In this document: in pieces, positions 8,346-16,440 of the stretch
How the letters are laid out: each line of letters starts with the position of its first letter
How positions within the stretch are numbered: the stretch's first letter is position 1
Assembly: GCA_023657465.1 (NCBI GenBank)
Contig: JAGTJX010000003.1
Location: forward strand, 738,830 to 802,829
Direction: 5' to 3'
DNA: 64,000 nt
Source: Lysobacteraceae bacterium
Lineage (GTDB): Bacteria; Bdellovibrionota; UBA1018; JAGTJX01
Position numbers and translations under genes: made by a program
The notes under the pieces: generated by a model
What the model was told of the DNA's origin: nothing
The model's database searches: none
What the model saw: the letters and a program-made list of their open reading frames with translations, nothing else

Positions 8346-9575
8346 ATGCAAAAAAAATCTGCCATTCAACTAGCCGCACTCATTGGAGTTTTGACTATTG
8401 CATACCTTTTTTATCGATCGCAATTCACTTCAGATCTCGCTACAGCCACTCTTCAGAAATCCGATAAAGGCTCAAAAAACCTAACAGAACATTCTAATTT
8501 TAACCTGACTCGTCCCTCTCAAACATCAGTACAAAAAAAAGTTGTTCTTCCCAGAGAGCAAACCGAAGCACTCGTGAAACAAGCAATGAAAGAACAAAAC
8601 ATCTGCAAACTCATGAGTGCTCTAGATACAGGAGGAGTGGACTCAAACGGTGACATTGATTTTCTTCTTCTCCATGTATTCGAAGATAAAACTGACTATG
8701 AACTCGCTCGAGCTATACGTAGTGGTGATATCGGAAAATTAAGAGCAATCATGAAACAGCCCTATCAGAGTCGTACACCGTTTCTTATTGGGCTCTGCAT
8801 GGCAGGCCTGATCACTGACAGTACGAGAGTCGGTTGCGGAGAATTTCAAAACAAAACTTCTGATGAATTAAAAGAAGCTGACGCTATGCTGGGTGTTTCA
8901 ATTAATGAAACACACAAAAAATGGATGACGATGCTCTATCAAGCGCTCATTCGTACAAAGTTAAATGCCCCCAAGAGCGAAATCATCAATCTCATTACAC
9001 AGGCCTTCACCCTTGAAGGAACACACACTGAGCATGAACAGTTTGTGGGTTCAATAGCTGCAGAAATGGGCAAATCGATTACCGCAGATTATGCAAAATC
9101 GAGTTATCTAACTTCTATGTTTATGCCAAATTTCAAACCTGTGTATGATTTTTTAAGAGAAGGCATGGATAACTGGGACAGAGAACTAGTGACTCTGATT
9201 GCAGAAAAGAGCAACAGACTCCTTCACACTTATTTGAGCAAGCAACCTCCAGTATGCTGCACAATTACAGCAGCTTACTTTTATGGAATCCTTCAAAAAG
9301 CGTTAGAAAAAATTCATGCCTCCAGACTTGCTTTGTCTATTTCAAAAGAGGAATTATACGATCGTGCGACAAATGCAGAGACGCACGCCATAAACGACAC
9401 AGGATCTACTTTAGCTTTTTTGTTCTTTATTGGAGAGATGAACGAGAAAACGAATCAAACAGAAAAGTGCGACCCTACTCAAGTGAATAAAGCTTGGAAT
9501 GAAATCAAAGATAATTTTGACGATGGAGTAAGACGTGAAATGATGAGAAATGGTTTCGATTGGTACAGGCAATAA
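8346..9575 (+). CDS. Membrane-anchored protein of unknown function, 409 aa
   Basis: An N-terminal signal anchor (residues 5-23, IQLAALIGVLTIAYLFY) is followed by a mostly alpha-helical extracytoplasmic region with five or more cysteines. I recognise no domain. Codon use is slightly more AT-rich than in the neighbouring housekeeping genes. It ends at a bidirectional terminator shared with rpsA on the other strand. A secreted or inner-membrane-tethered accessory protein is the most that can be said. Confidence 0.6.
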   Translation: MQKKSAIQLAALIGVLTIAYLFYRSQFTSDLATATLQKSDKGSKNLTEHSNFNLTRPSQTSVQKKVVLPREQTEALVKQAMKEQNICKLMSALDTGGVDSNGDIDFLLLHVFEDKTDYELARAIRSGDIGKLRAIMKQPYQSRTPFLIGLCMAGLITDSTRVGCGEFQNKTSDELKEADAMLGVSINETHKKWMTMLYQALIRTKLNAPKSEIINLITQAFTLEGTHTEHEQFVGSIAAEMGKSITADYAKSSYLTSMFMPNFKPVYDFLREGMDNWDRELVTLIAEKSNRLLHTYLSKQPPVCCTITAAYFYGILQKALEKIHASRLALSISKEELYDRATNAETHAINDTGSTLAFLFFIGEMNEKTNQTEKCDPTQVNKAWNEIKDNFDDGVRREMMRNGFDWYRQ

Positions 9576-9580
9576 AAAAA

Positions 9581-9621
9581 CCCCAGGACAGTATCACCAT
9601 CCTGGGGCTAAATTTTTTTTT
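9581..9621. terminator. Bidirectional intrinsic terminator
   Basis: A perfect 8-bp stem (CCCCAGGA / TCCTGGGG, 9581-9588 and 9600-9607) has seven A before it and a run of nine T after it, so it can stop transcription in both directions. It sits between the convergent 409-aa gene and rpsA. Confidence 0.85.
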
Positions 9622-9644
9622 CGAAGATTTTTTGAGCTTCGCAC

Positions 9645-9663
9645 GAAATAGCTTCGCTATTTC
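9645..9663 (-). terminator. Hairpin after rpsA
   Basis: A perfect 8-bp hairpin (GAAATAGC / GCTATTTC, loop TTC) lies 10 bases past the rpsA stop. It lacks a clear T run in the minus direction, so it may protect the 3' end or assist the terminator at 9581. Confidence 0.4.
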
Positions 9664-9672
9664 CCGCTTACT

Positions 9673-11481
9673 CTATTCATCTTTTTTGAGCGCGTTCTTG
9701 AGTTTATCGCCCAAGATATCGCCCATTGAAGTTTTCTTCGTGCGATCGCCAGCGTAGGTGTTGAAGTTCGCGCGCTCTTCTGATCGATTCAATTGCTTGA
9801 TCGAAAGAGAGATGCGTCGTTCTTTTGGTTCGATAGAGAGAATCTCTGCACGAACCTTATCGCCTACTTTAACAACGTCAGACACTTTTTCTACGCGGCC
9901 CTCAGATGAAAGCTCAGATACGTAGATGAGTCCTTCGATACCTTCTTCAAGCTCAACGAATGCACCGAAGTCGGTGATTTTCGTGATCTGTCCGTCGATA
10001 CCTTGGCCAGTTCTGTAACGTGACTTGATGTTATCCCATGGATCACGCTCAAGCTGTTTCACGCCGAGTGAGAACTTCTCGGATTGCTTGTCGATCGAGA
10101 GAACCACAGCGCGGACTTTGTCGCCCTTTTTGTATTTCTCTGAAGGATGAGCGAATTTCTTCACCCATGAAACATCACTGACGTGAATGAGACCGTCGAT
10201 GCCCACACCTACGTCAACGAAGATACCGAAGTCTGTAACAGATTTAACATCTGCCGCTTCGATGATCGTGCCAACTGGGTATTTGATTTCGAGCTCGTCC
10301 CAAGGATTGTTCTGAAGTTGTTTGATGCCGAGAGAGATGCGCTTGTTCTTAGAATCCACTTCGAGAACTTTGCACTCTACTTCATCGCCCACATTCAATA
10401 CTTTAGAAGGATGTTTCACGCGCTCTGTCCACGACATTTCTGAAACGTGTATGAGGCCTTCAACGCCATCTTCTAACTCAATGAATGCGCCGTAGTCTTT
10501 GAGACTGACGACTTTACCTTTTACAACCTTACCGAGTGGGAATTTGTATTCTGCTTCATCCCATGGGTTTGGAGATACTTGTTTAAGACCGAGAGATACG
10601 CGTTCTTTTTCTTTGTCGTATTTCAAGATCTTCACTTTTACTTCATCGCCCACGCCGAACAACTCGTTCGGGTGTTTGATGCGTCCCCAGGACATATCGG
10701 TGATGTGGAGGAGTCCATCCATACCGCCCAAGTCGATGAATGCGCCGTACTCAGTGATGTTCTTCACTGTTCCGGAAACAATCATTCCTTCTTGGATGCC
10801 TGCGAGAGTTTCAGCTCTTTGCATTTCGCGCTCTTGAGAAACAACCGCTTTACGGGAGAGAACAATGTTCCCACGTTTCTTGTTGAACTTGATGATTTTG
10901 AATTTCATCTTCTGGCCTACGAACTTGTCCAAGTTTTTGATTGGCTTGGTGTCGAGTTGTGAGCCAGGGAGGAATGCTTTCACGCCGATGTCGACCATGA
11001 GGCCACCTTTAACTTTGGTGATCACAGTTCCTTCGACGAGTTGATCTTTTTCAGTCGCAGCAGAGATTTCGTCCCATGCTTTGATGATTTCTGCGCGGTC
11101 TTTAGAGCAGAGGATGAAACCGTTTTCGATTTCAAGGCGATCTAAATAAACGCTGAGAACTTCACCCATGGTGACTTTTGGAATTCCAGTTGCGTCTTTG
11201 AATTCTTGGATCGGAATGATGCCTTCGCATTTGAAACCGATGTCGATGGTCACATGTTCAGGGCCGATTGCGATGATTTTGCCATCGATCACTGCGCCTT
11301 CTTTGATGCCATCTTCTGGTTGAGATGCTTCGAATAATGAAGCGAAGTCTTCGCCAGTTCCTTTTTTATTATTGTCTTCTTCTCCGAATGAATCTGAAAA
11401 TTGATCCATCCAAGATTGATTAGCTAATGCTTTTCCAGACAAAGTTTTCTTTGCCGGAGCTTCTACTTTCTGAATTGCCAT
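9673..11481 (-). CDS. rpsA: 30S ribosomal protein S1
   Basis: About 602 aa with six S1 (OB-fold) RNA-binding repeats, recognisable as repeated segments such as VKNITEYGAFIDLGGMDGLL, VVSLKDYGAFIELEDGVEGL and ITKITDFGAFVELEEGIEGL, each followed by a KVKILKYDKEKERVSLGLKQ-type strand. S1 sits on the 30S subunit and unfolds mRNA during initiation. I take the ATG at 11481 (MAIQKVEAPAKK); the frame remains open to a TTG at 11532. Neither has a strong Shine-Dalgarno sequence, so the start is uncertain. The gene is monocistronic here, ending at the hairpin and bidirectional terminator. Confidence 0.93.
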   Translation of the reverse strand: MAIQKVEAPAKKTLSGKALANQSWMDQFSDSFGEEDNNKKGTGEDFASLFEASQPEDGIKEGAVIDGKIIAIGPEHVTIDIGFKCEGIIPIQEFKDATGIPKVTMGEVLSVYLDRLEIENGFILCSKDRAEIIKAWDEISAATEKDQLVEGTVITKVKGGLMVDIGVKAFLPGSQLDTKPIKNLDKFVGQKMKFKIIKFNKKRGNIVLSRKAVVSQEREMQRAETLAGIQEGMIVSGTVKNITEYGAFIDLGGMDGLLHITDMSWGRIKHPNELFGVGDEVKVKILKYDKEKERVSLGLKQVSPNPWDEAEYKFPLGKVVKGKVVSLKDYGAFIELEDGVEGLIHVSEMSWTERVKHPSKVLNVGDEVECKVLEVDSKNKRISLGIKQLQNNPWDELEIKYPVGTIIEAADVKSVTDFGIFVDVGVGIDGLIHVSDVSWVKKFAHPSEKYKKGDKVRAVVLSIDKQSEKFSLGVKQLERDPWDNIKSRYRTGQGIDGQITKITDFGAFVELEEGIEGLIYVSELSSEGRVEKVSDVVKVGDKVRAEILSIEPKERRISLSIKQLNRSEERANFNTYAGDRTKKTSMGDILGDKLKNALKKDE

Positions 11482-11651
11482 TTGTTTTGATTTACCTTTC
11501 ACGAACGTTTCCGTCACAGGGCCAGACTGCAAAGCTGTCCATTGGCCTGAGTACGAAAACCCTTAAGGACTAGAATCCCTAAGGAGTTCAAAGGTATAGA
11601 CCAGGTTCCCCACCTTGAAAAGGGTAAAATTAAGAGATTTAGTCGGGTTTA

Positions 11652-11916
11652 GACTCAGAATCCAAAATCCAGGCTTCCCGACTGGCATGGAATTGATTTT
11701 GTAAAAGCCCAGGAACTTTGGAACTCACCTCATTTTGAGTTTCTACTTCGGTCAGACGGAGAATCAAGGTGGGGTGTAATCGGGATAATCGAAGGTGTTT
11801 TTTGGACTGCAGTCATTACTAGAAGATCTAAAAATATTCGTATTATTTCAATAAGGAGGTCACGAAATGAAGAAAAACAAGCTTATCAAAACCGCTTCAA
11901 AGCAGATTACAAGTAA
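11652..11916 (+). pseudogene. brnT: Decayed BrnT-family toxin gene
   Basis: One frame from 11686 reads HGIDFVKAQELW, then R-x-D-G-E and W-G-V-I-G, then FWTAVITRRS, then IRIISIRRSRNEEKQAY, ending at TAA 11914-11916. These are the conserved pieces of BrnT ribonuclease toxins (KHGIDF..A, FT.R...RIISAR.A...E...Y). That frame has no ATG, GTG or TTG before the motif. The expected N-terminal part (DSESKIQASRLA) lies in another frame just upstream, at 11652-11687, and also lacks a start. So the gene is frameshifted and startless. It overlaps brnA by about 50 bases, the usual toxin-then-antitoxin order. Confidence 0.7.
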
Positions 11917-12148
11917 GGAACTGGATGAGAAATTTGATACAGGAGATAGTATTCTAGAATATGCAGAACTAGATGTAGGTACTTTTCGTGTGAATGTAGA
12001 CTTTCCAGCAAGGACAGTTTCAGCTCTAGACAAGGAATTAACTCGACTCGGAATTTCTCGCCAGGCTCTGATCAAAATATGGATCGCTGAACGCTTAGAC
12101 GTAGCCTCTGAAAAAGAACTTAAAAAACTGGCAGTTAAGATACAGTGA
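11867..12148 (+). CDS. brnA: BrnA-type antitoxin
   Basis: 93 aa. The N-terminal half (TSKELDEKFDTGDSILEY) is the toxin-binding type segment. The C-terminal half (VNVDFPARTVSALDKELTRL, ISRQALIKIWIAERL) is a ribbon-helix-helix DNA-binding domain. BrnA antitoxins neutralise BrnT and repress their own operon. An excellent ribosome-binding site AAGGAGGT lies seven bases before the ATG. The antitoxin is intact while the overlapping toxin upstream is broken, so this is a solitary antitoxin derived from a type II module. Confidence 0.82.
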   Translation: MKKNKLIKTASKQITSKELDEKFDTGDSILEYAELDVGTFRVNVDFPARTVSALDKELTRLGISRQALIKIWIAERLDVASEKELKKLAVKIQ

Positions 12149-12183
12149 AGACTTTTAGTATAGAGATAACAATAACTGTATAA

Positions 12184-13389
12184 TCATGAATTTTTTTGAG
12201 CTCGTCTTCTGAGCAGCCTCTCATAAAGCCCGAGTAACTGCTGAAGCCTATCCTGACGAGCAAACGATTTCATCGCATGAGCCCGTGCGGCCTTACCCAT
12301 CTTCACGCGCATTTCAGGGTTATCTAAAAATACTCGGATCGCGCGCTGTAGATCAAACGCGTCTGCAGGACGTGTGAGCACTCCGAACTCATTATTACCT
12401 ACAACCTCATCAGATGAACCCCCACGCGAAATGAGAATCGGAGTCTCCATTGCCATCGCTTCAACGACGACGAGAGAGAATGCTTCTTGGCGCGCAGGCA
12501 TGACGAAGAGATCAAACGCATTCATGACCTCAGGGATGTTCTCCTTGTATCCTGCGAACACGACGTGATCACCGATGCCGAACTGCTTCACCATCTCTTG
12601 GAGTTGTGCCAGGTACTGATGTTCGCCTGTCTTAGGTTCTTCACCCACGATCACGAACTTCACCTTGTCGATCGCCTTGGATCTCACGAGCAGCCCCGCT
12701 GCAGCCTTCACGACGATGTCTTGTCCTTTAGTGGGATCGATACGACCCACGCAACCGATCACAACTGTGGATTCATCAGCGCCCCACTCTGCTCTCTGGC
12801 GTTTGGCATCGACACGTTCTGGATCGAAGACGAGATAATCGAGCCCCAAGTGGATCACATTCACTCGATCTTCCTTCAGAGGATGAGTAGCTAAAATATT
12901 TTTCTTCAATGTCTCAGACATCGTGACTACACCATCGAGCCTCTTCATCATCAACGCGTTCCAAGGGGTGCGCATGCTTTCAGTGGCAAGCGCATGCCGA
13001 TTGGAGAAGACAACTAGATGCTTCTTCTTCCAAACCCAAGGAAGGATCGCACCCATCATAGAAGGTTGATAGAAATGTAAGATCTGGACCTTGTCATCGC
13101 AGACTTCATTGAGAATGTTTCTAAATCCCATGTCGAAGAATTTTCTCGGGAAGTCTTTCACGGTGATGATCTTCACACCAGGTTTATCAACAAGCTTTAA
13201 ATGAACGGGTGATCCCATTAGACACACGAGACGCACTTCGATCCCCAACTGCGAAAGCTCCAGGATGTCGTTGGTCACGACTTGCTCAATCCCCCCGTAT
13301 GAACGAGAAAGACACACTTGTGCAATGGCGGTGCGTTCACGCACTTCTCTCGCTAATACATCAACTGGAGATAGGGATTCTTGCAACAC
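12184..13389 (-). CDS. Glycosyltransferase family 4
   Basis: About 401 aa. GT-B fold: N-terminal IAQVCLSRSYGGIEQ (donor/acceptor loop) and a C-terminal donor domain with VIGCVGRIDPTKGQD, VIVGEEP, FAGYKENIPEVMNAFDLFVM and the E-x7-E motif region in EAFSLVVVEAMAMETPILIS. The family transfers a sugar from a nucleotide-sugar with retention. The GTG at 13389 follows AGAGG at good spacing, giving a 29-base overlap with the preceding gene; the longer ATG at 13479 would overlap by 119 bases. It is last in the envelope array, and its place next to a heptosyltransferase suggests LPS core assembly. Confidence 0.85.
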   Translation of the reverse strand: MLQESLSPVDVLAREVRERTAIAQVCLSRSYGGIEQVVTNDILELSQLGIEVRLVCLMGSPVHLKLVDKPGVKIITVKDFPRKFFDMGFRNILNEVCDDKVQILHFYQPSMMGAILPWVWKKKHLVVFSNRHALATESMRTPWNALMMKRLDGVVTMSETLKKNILATHPLKEDRVNVIHLGLDYLVFDPERVDAKRQRAEWGADESTVVIGCVGRIDPTKGQDIVVKAAAGLLVRSKAIDKVKFVIVGEEPKTGEHQYLAQLQEMVKQFGIGDHVVFAGYKENIPEVMNAFDLFVMPARQEAFSLVVVEAMAMETPILISRGGSSDEVVGNNEFGVLTRPADAFDLQRAIRVFLDNPEMRVKMGKAARAHAMKSFARQDRLQQLLGLYERLLRRRAQKNS

Positions 13390-14476
13390 CACACACCTCT
13401 TCAAAAACCCGCTTGGGGTTGATTCCACGCAAACATTTGATCTGTTCATTCTGTGGCTGATAGCAGTGATTCTTCTCACAGGGCCAGCAATCCACAGGAT
13501 TAAAACTCACTCTAACACGGGCAGGTCCCGTTGGTGCAGTACGATTTGGATTTGCAGCGCCACACACAATCTGCACGGGAGATCCACAAAGTGACGCCAC
13601 ATGTGCGAGACCTGATTCGTTGCAAACGCTAAATTTTGCCTTCTCAAAAACTCCTGCGAGTTGAGACACCACGCCTTGACTCGTCAGATCGATGAATTGC
13701 TCTGCAGGCCTACCACTCATCATGTCTTGAGCAAGCTTCACTTCAGAAGGGCCTCCCACGATCACTCCAGGAATTTTGAGTTTCTCCCATATGATGTCTG
13801 CTAAACCCAAAAAATATTCCGTAGGCCATCGTCTTGAATCTGCAGTCGCACCTGGCGCCAATACCCAATAATCTGACTTCGGTCTTTCAAGAGGAGTCAT
13901 TCCAGCCCACTCCCCTTTTGCATTGAATAGATCAAGCACTCCTTGGATCGGCGGATCAAGCTCATTCGGAGCGTCTTGAGTCCAAAATCGATTGATCGAA
14001 ATGACGGGTAGATTGAGACCCTTAATCAAATTCAAATAGGATTGTGCTCGGTGAATTCCTGGATCAGGACTCCACTTCTGCTTGAGGTTAAGCAATACAC
14101 CTCTTCCCTCGGTTGAGTATCCAAGACGGTGCTTCACACCTGCACGCCAAAGCATGTAGGCACTAGAAAGTGAGTTAGGAAGAGTGATACCCAAATCCCA
14201 AACACGCGCTCTTTTTAATTCTCGAGAAAAACTACTCAGTGTCATTGCTTTTTCTAAGAAACTCTTGCCCTTCATGGAAGGAAGTACAAACGTTTCATTC
14301 ACGCATTTTTGAAACTGAATGTCTTTTACCCATTCAGTACAGACGACAGCAATGTGAACCTTAGGGAATATTTGTCTCAGTGAATAGTAGAATGGATAGG
14401 CCATGATCTGATCGCCGATCCAATTCGGCGCGCGTACTAAGATAGACTGAATCTGCTTAATGTTGACCTGGCTCAT
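13361..14476 (-). CDS. Glycosyltransferase family 9 (heptosyltransferase-like)
   Basis: 371 aa. N-terminal ILVRAPNWIGDQIMAYPF matches the heptosyltransferase signature (R-x-P-N-W-I-G-D). The C-terminal domain has APGATADSRRWP, CNESGLAHVASLCGSP and a cysteine cluster (CWPCEKNHC, CLRGI) seen in WaaF-like enzymes. It would add heptose to the lipid A-Kdo core on the inner leaflet of the inner membrane. It overlaps the upstream DUF3108 gene by 20 bases and the downstream GT4 gene, consistent with tight cotranscription. Confidence 0.88.
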   Translation of the reverse strand: MSQVNIKQIQSILVRAPNWIGDQIMAYPFYYSLRQIFPKVHIAVVCTEWVKDIQFQKCVNETFVLPSMKGKSFLEKAMTLSSFSRELKRARVWDLGITLPNSLSSAYMLWRAGVKHRLGYSTEGRGVLLNLKQKWSPDPGIHRAQSYLNLIKGLNLPVISINRFWTQDAPNELDPPIQGVLDLFNAKGEWAGMTPLERPKSDYWVLAPGATADSRRWPTEYFLGLADIIWEKLKIPGVIVGGPSEVKLAQDMMSGRPAEQFIDLTSQGVVSQLAGVFEKAKFSVCNESGLAHVASLCGSPVQIVCGAANPNRTAPTGPARVRVSFNPVDCWPCEKNHCYQPQNEQIKCLRGINPKRVFEEVCGVARIPISS

Positions 14477-15479
14477 ACTTTTCTAAGTTTACAACGACTG
14501 AACCAATTTTCACGTGAGCTTCAATTCTCACAATCATTTTTTCAGCATCATCACTGATCCAAATAAAATTATCAGCGGTTTGCTGTAAGATTCCATCCAA
14601 TCTCGTTTCGGGTTTGAGTACAGCGCAGCGTCTCTTGCCGAGAGGAGTTCCACAGTCTTCGTGGCGAATCACCAGCACATCGACATCGAAGGTCTTGCCT
14701 TCCACTACCATGGGTAGTTTGATGATATTACCGTCAGTAAGAGCAACTGTTCTTAAATAGTATAGAGCTGTAAGAGTGTCCTGAGAATAAGGCTTAATGA
14801 CCATGGTTTCTTTCTTCTCAACGAAACCTTTTTCAGAATGATTGAGTCTGCTCCAATAGAAGACATTCATTTTTTCAATATCGTGAATCTCAACCGCATC
14901 TCGCTTCTGCTTAGTCTCATCGAGCACTAAGTGAAACCTATGAGTGAATAATCCTTCGAAGTCCATGAACGATTCAATCTTGTCATCGAGAGAATAGAAT
15001 AAGTTCATGATTGCAGAACTCTTTGCGACCGCATCGAGGTGATATACTTTTCGATTATTAATGTATTTGAATGGCTGAATCGTAACGCTTGCCTTACCTG
15101 CAGAGAATCCTAAGTAACCCACATTCCAAGTTTGCACTTCACCCAAGGGATACTGCTCACGCCCATCAGGTGGTCTTCGGTTTTTAATAACAAAACCTGC
15201 AACGGGTTCCGGAGTTGCTGTGGGTGTCGCGGTAGGCTCCACTCCACCTTTACTTTTTTTATTTTTTTTAGGTTTTTTCTTTGCGACTGGAGTCGGTGCG
15301 GGCTGCGGTTGCAATTCTTTAAAAGCCGTTTCGACTTTTAATTTTTGCAATTCAAGTGGGAGTTCTGAAGTCGATTCTTCGAGACTTTTCGGACGATCCA
15401 ATTGTTTTGTGGCACAACCTGTGATGAATAATGCCAACGCAAGAATTCCATGGGTTGAATGATAATGTCGCACGTTCAC
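14457..15479 (-). CDS. DUF3108-domain lipoprotein
   Basis: 340 aa. The signal sequence ends in a lipobox (LALFITGC). A Pro/Thr/Lys-rich linker (about residues 45-95, with KKKPKKNKK and PTATPTATPEP) resembles wall- or periplasm-spanning tethers. The C-terminal domain (from QTWNVGYLGFSAGKASV to about 335) fits DUF3108, whose members are envelope proteins of unknown role found with LPS genes. It is embedded between the LpxL-like gene and the heptosyltransferase, implying an envelope function. Confidence 0.8.
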   Translation of the reverse strand: MNVRHYHSTHGILALALFITGCATKQLDRPKSLEESTSELPLELQKLKVETAFKELQPQPAPTPVAKKKPKKNKKSKGGVEPTATPTATPEPVAGFVIKNRRPPDGREQYPLGEVQTWNVGYLGFSAGKASVTIQPFKYINNRKVYHLDAVAKSSAIMNLFYSLDDKIESFMDFEGLFTHRFHLVLDETKQKRDAVEIHDIEKMNVFYWSRLNHSEKGFVEKKETMVIKPYSQDTLTALYYLRTVALTDGNIIKLPMVVEGKTFDVDVLVIRHEDCGTPLGKRRCAVLKPETRLDGILQQTADNFIWISDDAEKMIVRIEAHVKIGSVVVNLEKYEPGQH

Positions 15480-15507
15480 TCTAGTTTAGGGGACGATCAG
15501 AATAATA

Positions 15508-16440
15508 TCAATCTGACAATCCGCGTCTCAGACGAAAGCGCTCCCATTCCGTAGGCTTCAGAGGACTTAAGTCACCTTTGAAGCGTCGATGCATCCAGAG
15601 CCACTGCTCAGGAGTTCTTAAGATCTCTGACTCAATGATGCTTGAGTAATGAGCTGTATTGAGCGCAATTTCTCTTGAAGCATTAGAATCTTCAGTCCAT
15701 GGAATCTCTGGTCCTACTTCAATTTGGTGAGAACCGTCATCCAGCCTGCGACAAAAAACCGGCACTACTGCAGCACCCGTACGCTTAACAAGGGTGGCCA
15801 CTACGCTATGCGTACCCACGGGAAGTCCGAAGAACGGAACCCGAATCCCGATCGGTGGACCTGCATATTGATCGAGCACGATACCCACTAATCCACCTTT
15901 TTTAATCTGGGCGAGAATGTCTCTCAGCGTCTTGGGTTCATAAGTGCCATTCACCCCGCATCGATTTCTTCCCCATTCGACCCACTTATGAAACCACTTG
16001 GGTTTTAGCTTCTTGGTCACCATGAGGAGGTTCCCCATCTGGAGTCCACCTCTAGCTGCCATGATTTCCCAATTTCCCATGTGTGATGCAAGAAAGATTG
16101 CTCCCTTACCTTTATCCATCGCACGCACAAGATGTGAGAAGCCATCGACACTCACCCTGCTTTTCGTGAACCATTTCATCGGCCCAAGGAGGAAGAGTGT
16201 TTCAATGATCAAATTCGCCAAGTGAACATAAGTCTCATCACGGAGCCTGGCACGTTTGAGTACAGAGCCTTTTCCATCTCCAGGAAATGCGATCTCTAAA
16301 TTCGAATCAATCACTGCGATACGTGGACTTACTAGACGGATCAAACTCCCTAACACTCGACCGATGGCAAGTCTCCAGCTCCCCGGTATGATCGCCAATG
16401 CCCAAATCCAAAAAGTGAGTGGAAATGTTAAAAAAATCAA
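15508..16440 (-). CDS. Lipid A late acyltransferase (LpxL/HtrB family)
   Basis: 310 aa with an N-terminal membrane anchor (WIWALAIIPGSWRLAIG) and the acyltransferase H-x4-E motif as H120-MGNW-E125. Further family features are VLDQYAGPPIGIRVPFFG and a C-terminal WLWMHRRFKG. The family adds a secondary acyl chain from acyl-ACP to lipid A at the inner membrane. The start overlaps the lpxB-lpxK fusion by 4 bases. LpxL and LpxM cannot be told apart by eye. Confidence 0.88.
   Translation of the reverse strand: MIFLTFPLTFWIWALAIIPGSWRLAIGRVLGSLIRLVSPRIAVIDSNLEIAFPGDGKGSVLKRARLRDETYVHLANLIIETLFLLGPMKWFTKSRVSVDGFSHLVRAMDKGKGAIFLASHMGNWEIMAARGGLQMGNLLMVTKKLKPKWFHKWVEWGRNRCGVNGTYEPKTLRDILAQIKKGGLVGIVLDQYAGPPIGIRVPFFGLPVGTHSVVATLVKRTGAAVVPVFCRRLDDGSHQIEVGPEIPWTEDSNASREIALNTAHYSSIIESEILRTPEQWLWMHRRFKGDLSPLKPTEWERFRLRRGLSD

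Noticed and set aside
12184-13479. Longer start for the GT4 gene at 13479
   Set aside because: It would overlap the heptosyltransferase by 119 bases, and the first 30 residues do not look like a GT4 N terminus.
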